A stretch of DNA of 19,339 bases. Origin: Dunaliella salina. Taxonomy: Eukaryota; Chlorophyta; Chlorophyceae; Chlamydomonadales; Dunaliellaceae. Below are positions 15,932 to 19,339 of the stretch, one piece after another. The translations under genes were made by a program, and so were the position numbers. The DNA is taken from the NCBI GenBank assembly GCA_002284615.2, contig MU069757.1:127107-146445 (forward strand). The letters run 5' to 3'. Within the stretch, counting starts at the first letter, position 1. The number at the start of each line of letters is the position of its first letter. The notes under the pieces were generated by a model that did no database searches, was not told the origin of the DNA, and worked only from the letters and a program-made list of their open reading frames with translations.

Positions 15932-16790
15932 CAAAAAGAAAAAGAAAGAAAAGGAAATGTAGGCAGAGCAAACTCTCCCTGTTTCAGGGCAGGGAGACGT
16001 TGGCCCAAAGAGCTGTGAGTCTCCCTCAGAAGATGAGACGGAAGTTAATGTGGATTTGGGAGGTTTCTGGAACTCGTGGCTTTAGGGAATCAGAATTAAG
16101 ATGAATATCTTTGTTTGATAGCACGCCTGGTTGATGTAAGCTTGTGCGCAAATTTCACAAAATGGTCGTGGAGCTGTCGCGCAAGTTTGGTAGATCTCCA
16201 AGAGCTCTTGGAGATAGACTCGAGTCTATCCCTACTTTTTTGAATTGATAAATGGGCAGTTAATAAATCCCATCCACGCTCAGGAAAATCTTATGCAGAG
16301 TGATCTGAGAACCTTGGATGTTTGCACCCTGTTTGCAGAGTTCATTAATTCATTGATGTGAGGCCTATCGTTGGGCACCAGGCCTTGTATCCTCACAGTA
16401 CTCGACTTCTATCAGGTGAATAATTGCACCAGGTACATAGAGGGCGGCTTGTGCTTTGTCTCCCTTGAGCAGGGATGTCCAAGGACAAAAGTACTCATCA
16501 TAAACCTGTTGCCCTGGAGCTGCGAGCTGCCAGAAATCCTCCAAAGTCACATTGACTTTCCCCTTACCAGATGGTGAGGAAGATCCATGGTTCTTTGAGC
16601 CAATGCGTCTTCCTTTTCTCAATTGATGTAGGAGAATTTTTCTGCCTACATGGTCTTTCCTTTGTCTTTTCCTTTCTAACCTGGAGGAATGACAAGTGCT
16701 GTACTGCGCAGCTCGGGCAATCACGGTTTGCATAATCTGCCTCCCGTGGTTTGCATAAATCGGCAGTCACTCATACATGGTGTATGAGCA
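15932..16790 (-). mobile_element. Family B LINE copy B4, interrupted by B5
   Basis: The tail (TTTTC/TTTC units) lies at 15932-15955 and the stem-loop at 15961-15980 (AGG, AGAG / CTCT, CCT). On the minus strand the protein remnant has CPSCAVQH, then the B5 insertion, VYDEYFCPW, and IHLIEVEYCEDTRP with Glu in place of the ExK lysine. After several frameshifts come KLARQLHDHFVKFAHKL and TSTRRAIKQ, and finally NLPNPH with TAA at 16045-16047. The K-to-E change would inactivate a PD-(D/E)XK site. The 5' end is not resolved. Confidence 0.65.
16509..16677 (+). mobile_element. Short family B LINE copy B5 nested in B4
   Basis: On the plus strand this copy reads NPPKSH with TGA at 16553-16555, a short 3' UTR, TCAATTGATGTAGG, a stem-loop with seven outer pairs ATGTAGG / CCTACAT and inner AGAA / TTCT (16626-16651), and a TTTCC-type tail. 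AACCTG at 16503-16508 and 16678-16683 is a possible short target-site duplication. It interrupts B4 in the opposite orientation, so an open frame that crosses 16365-16733 is a chimera. Confidence 0.65.
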
Positions 16791-17224
16791 AGCTGTGTGA
16801 TCAGTGCGCTATTTCCATTAACAATTTGCTGCTGACTTGAGATACGGATTACATATAGTTTGAAAAGAGGTTACCAGGAGTTTGGCTTAGTATGTGAATC
16901 CTTACAAGGAGTGCGAAGAGACACAGGGGCGTGCAACCCAGATTTTGTAACCAAAGCTAATACTGCTTTTCCATGCAACACTCGGTCTGATGTGTCCCTG
17001 CCTTGGTATCTGTTCCAAGATTTGCCCAAGCTAGTTGTACAAAAAATAGTTTGAGCAAATCCTGGCTTCAAGCTCATATTCTGAGTTGTATCGGCTGTTT
17101 GGCAGGCCGGAAATTCAATTCGTAACAAATGTCCTTGCAAACAGAGACAATATGAAGTACATATTTTCTTCAACTGCATTGATCAACAAATTTGCTCTTC
17201 ACGCTGTAAGTATAACATGCTTTC
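16791..17224. other. Unassigned region with a possible zinc-knuckle remnant
   Basis: On the plus strand an open frame of 64 codons starts at 16860. Past its stop, in another frame at about 17100-17180, NKCPCKQRQYEVHIFFNC resembles the C-x-x-C...H-x-x-x-x-C knuckle (zf-RVT type) of plant LINEs, with one residue missing. This may be a very old LINE end. No other gene is visible. Confidence 0.3.
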
Positions 17225-17302
17225 TGAACTTCCCTTCATGCACGCAGCCTTTGGCTTGCTTAGATTTTTCTTTTTTTCTTTTTCTTTGAACGTCCCTTCA
17301 GG
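17225..17302 (+). mobile_element. Tail-only family A insertion (A6)
   Basis: Only TGCACGCAGCC, GGCTTGCTTAGA and a T-rich tail are present, about 47 bp. They are bracketed by TGAACTTCCCTTCA (17225-17238) and TGAACGTCCCTTCA (17287-17300), which differ at one base. The left copy also resembles element sequence (CTTCCCTTAATGCACG in A5), so it may be partly element-derived. The GCC/GGC inner stem is kept and the outer stem is lost. Confidence 0.6.
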
Positions 17303-17979
17303 ATTTATCTTGGGCACAACCTTTTTTTTTTATGCATCAAGTTACTGCACAAGTGTCTCCTCATTTCCTTGAGCAGTGAAACATCAAACTTCTCTTCTTT
17401 ACATCTGAATGCGTGGAATTACTTTGGCTGGCTGAAACCAGCCACAGGCCGACCAGCGAAACAAATTGGCTGAAGGTCACCCCTGTATACCAACCAATTG
17501 TAACTGTTGATCCATCACCATTGGGGAACAGGCCAAGCCTCAACAAGGCTATAAGCTGAGAGGCAAATAGTGAGAAGGCACCAGGCACTTTCCGTAGTTT
17601 GCAGACTGGGTTATCACACTGTCCAGAGAAAAGATGACCGAATGCAAGGCACACATCATTGTTGCCAGGTTGACAAAAAACACCGAATGCAAGGCAACAT
17701 TATTGTTGCCGGGTCCTTTTGGCAGGGGAATTGCTAGGGGAAAGGCAGGAGGTCTGCTATGGTATGTCTGACTTTGCTGGTTATCGGACTATCATGATTA
17801 ACAGGGGTTCATCAAATGCTTCCTGTTAGGAACTGGCACAACTGAGGCGAGGCCTGTGAACCACTTCAGCAAGAGAACATTTCTAAATGCATGTTGTCGG
17901 ACCTGATTTGGAAGTCCTTCTCATCTGTTCAGTTGGACACGAAGCCTGCTAGGCGGTGGAAAGACCAAGCCGAACAACC
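17303..17979. other. Unassigned region with a short duplication
   Basis: A 97-codon minus-strand frame (17361-17654) has no motif I recognise. A direct duplication lies at 17637-17670 and 17682-17714 (ACCGAATGCAAGGCA and ATTGTTGCC shared). Confidence 0.5.
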
Positions 17980-18096
17980 TTCTGGTGGGGCCCTGCCTTT
18001 CAGGACGGGTGACCTTTCCTTAATGCACGCGGCCAAACTGGACTGCGTAGTCTTTCCTTTCCTTTCCTTTTCCTTTTCCTTTTCCACAAGCCAAGA
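17980..18096 (+). mobile_element. 5'-truncated family A 3' end (A7)
   Basis: Homology to the family A 3' UTR begins near TCTGGTGGGGCCCTGCC and continues through CCTTAATGCACGCGGCC to the tail. The stem-loop at 18027-18048 keeps ACGC / GCGT but has CCA-AAC-TGG inside instead of GCC-TCT-GGC, so the inner sequence changed while pairing was kept. The tail is (TTTCC) and (TTTTCC) units to about 18085. No coding sequence remains. Confidence 0.7.
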
Positions 18097-19322
18097 TAGT
18101 TACAAATTAACTCCAATTCCCTCTGCTTGCCTCTTTCCTATGAAAAGCTGGTTCTCCTCCTTACAATGTCGCCATGGAGACGGAGGGCTACAGCCGATGC
18201 ATGCAACAAACCAAAACATTCCATATACAGGAACGACCTGAATCAGCACAGTAGCACATTTTAAAATCAAATTAGCACATTTTTCAGAGCAGGCAAGCAA
18301 CCCACAACATTGATATCCAGCAACCCACAACATTAATCCAACAGTGACATTTGTTGAAGCAAACAGGAGCATAAGTACAAAAGGCCCGAAAATCAATGCA
18401 AACTGCCAACAAAGGACGAGCCACAGCATAAAATTACAAAGCTGGGAGATACAGGCTCGGCATAGCTACCTTTCCATGAGCAACATTATTGTCAATAATG
18501 TACAAAGCTGAGCCAGTTGGTTGGGCGCAAGAGAAGCCGCTGAAACAATCTTTTGCACAAGAGAAGCCGCTGAAAAACAAGATGTACAGGAATACAACCC
18601 TCTACCCTGACCAATGAACAAACAAGGAGGGATCCAGCTGAAATCACCTTTCCTTCCCCTCTGCTGACGACTCAAGCGCCTTCGCTCCTTGCAGCTTCCC
18701 TCCTGATCTTATTTGCAGCTACTGTACCGTTACTGTCTCAGGAACAGCCTCTTTGGCCTCTGTGGTTGCTCCTGCTGTTGCTGTCGTTGCCGAGACAGCA
18801 CGGACAGCATGGTCGTTCAGCCCCTACAGCAACGGGTTTCAAGTATGAAGGTTATGAAGAGGATTGAGGATGATGGCCGAGATATGAAGATTTCAACACA
18901 GAATCTGGCAAAGAGGTGTTGGTACTTAAATCGTTCCCCCTGACAACAGAGTATCAGAAGACTGGAATCGGAGGAAACATGCTCCTAAGGCCACAGCATA
19001 CTAATCGAGCTCACGATGAGCTTGGCTGGAGAAGATGCAACGGCAAAATCAGATGCGGAAGTTCAATGTACAAATGTTGGACGGCAAGCTGGTGTCCTGC
19101 ATGATTGCATAACTGCATGACGTGCGCATGTGCTTCTGTGCCAAAATGAAAGCGTGCGCCTGCATGTTGACTGTCTGCATTATGCATGCATTACATTATA
19201 GTAGAATAGGAAATGCAAACTTCAGCCAGGTAGTTTAGCTGCTCGGTATTATGAAACAAGTTGGATGTGATCCTACGGATCACATAAAAAGGGGCGGAGT
19301 CCTCCCTCCCCATCCACAATTC
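18097..19322. other. Unassigned region with small duplications
   Basis: No supported gene. Direct duplications: AGCAACCCACAACATT at about 18296 and 18321, and CAAGAGAAGCCGCTGAAA at about 18529 and 18558. Cys/Leu-rich open frames at 18713-18943 follow CTG-rich sequence and lack known motifs. A GCATG-rich stretch lies at 19090-19195. The segment 19224-19259 resembles 10019-10053. Confidence 0.5.
19265..19285. other. Perfect 9-bp-stem hairpin near the window end
   Basis: ATGTGATCC (19265-19273) and GGATCACAT (19277-19285) are separated by TAC. An A run follows, but no termination signal type can be assigned in a eukaryote. Confidence 0.7.
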
Positions 19323-19339
19323 TGTGTGTGTGTGTGTGT
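19323..19339. repeat. (TG)n microsatellite at window end
   Basis: TG dinucleotides run to the last base and mirror the (CA)n tract at the start of the window. Confidence 0.95.

Noticed and set aside
16365..16733. 122-codon minus-strand frame
   Set aside because: It crosses the B5 insertion and joins antisense B5 to B4, so it is a chimera. Only the IHLIEVEYCEDTRP part is meaningful.
18100..18429. Hydrophobic 109-codon minus-strand frame as a membrane protein
   Set aside because: It covers short direct duplications and gives no conserved pattern. Hydrophobicity alone is not enough.
18713..18943. Cys-rich open frame as a secreted small protein
   Set aside because: The Cys run comes from a CTG-type simple repeat, all three frames are open over part of it, and no signal peptide is convincing.

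Overview
The window looks like nuclear DNA of a eukaryote and is built mostly from decayed non-LTR retrotransposons (LINEs). I see no rRNA or tRNA gene, no bacterial-type operon and no confident host gene. The 5'-truncated copies, target-site duplications and retroelement protein remnants rule out a prokaryote. The domain set (reverse transcriptase, RNase H, CCHC zinc knuckle and restriction-like endonuclease in one element) resembles the Dualen/RandI group first described in Chlamydomonas. A green alga is therefore my best guess for the host, but this is an inference from memory. The window starts in a (CA)n tract and ends in a (TG)n tract, so it may be a whole contig broken at microsatellites.

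Layout: 1-205 simple repeat and minisatellite; 206-1771 unassigned; 1780-2229 family A copy A1 (-); 2238-2793 unassigned; 2794-3155 two tandem copies of a ~58-residue coding module; 3156-3925 old family B copy F (+), split by family A copy A2 (3295-3803, +); 3998-4216 tail-less family A fragment A3 (+); 4221 to ~9990 the long copy A4 (-); ~10291-13034 copy A5 (+), head to head with A4; 13247-13700 remnant of an unrelated LINE (-); 13728-16790 a stack of family B and similar 3' ends; 17225-17302 and 17980-18096 tail-only family A copies; the rest unassigned.

Read together, A4 and A5 outline one polyprotein: RT end and thumb, a Pro-rich linker, a PHD-type zinc finger flanked by two WHPxxE-type motifs, a domain of unknown function, a domain resembling the PCIF1 cap-adenosine N6-methyltransferase family, RNase H, a CCHC knuckle, an endonuclease with RPD and ExK motifs, and a conserved C-terminal hexapeptide NPP[DG]PH. 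The 3' UTR ends in a short stem-loop and a T-rich (TTTTC)n tail instead of poly(A). The two families differ in sequence but share this ending, and the stem pairs covary between copies.

Every copy is broken by stops, frameshifts or truncation. The most interesting points are the methyltransferase-like and PHD modules inside a LINE, RNase H active-site losses shared by two separate copies, the covarying 3' stem-loop, the conserved C-terminal hexapeptide, and a ~390-bp insertion in the 3' UTR of A4 that holds a run of six hairpins.
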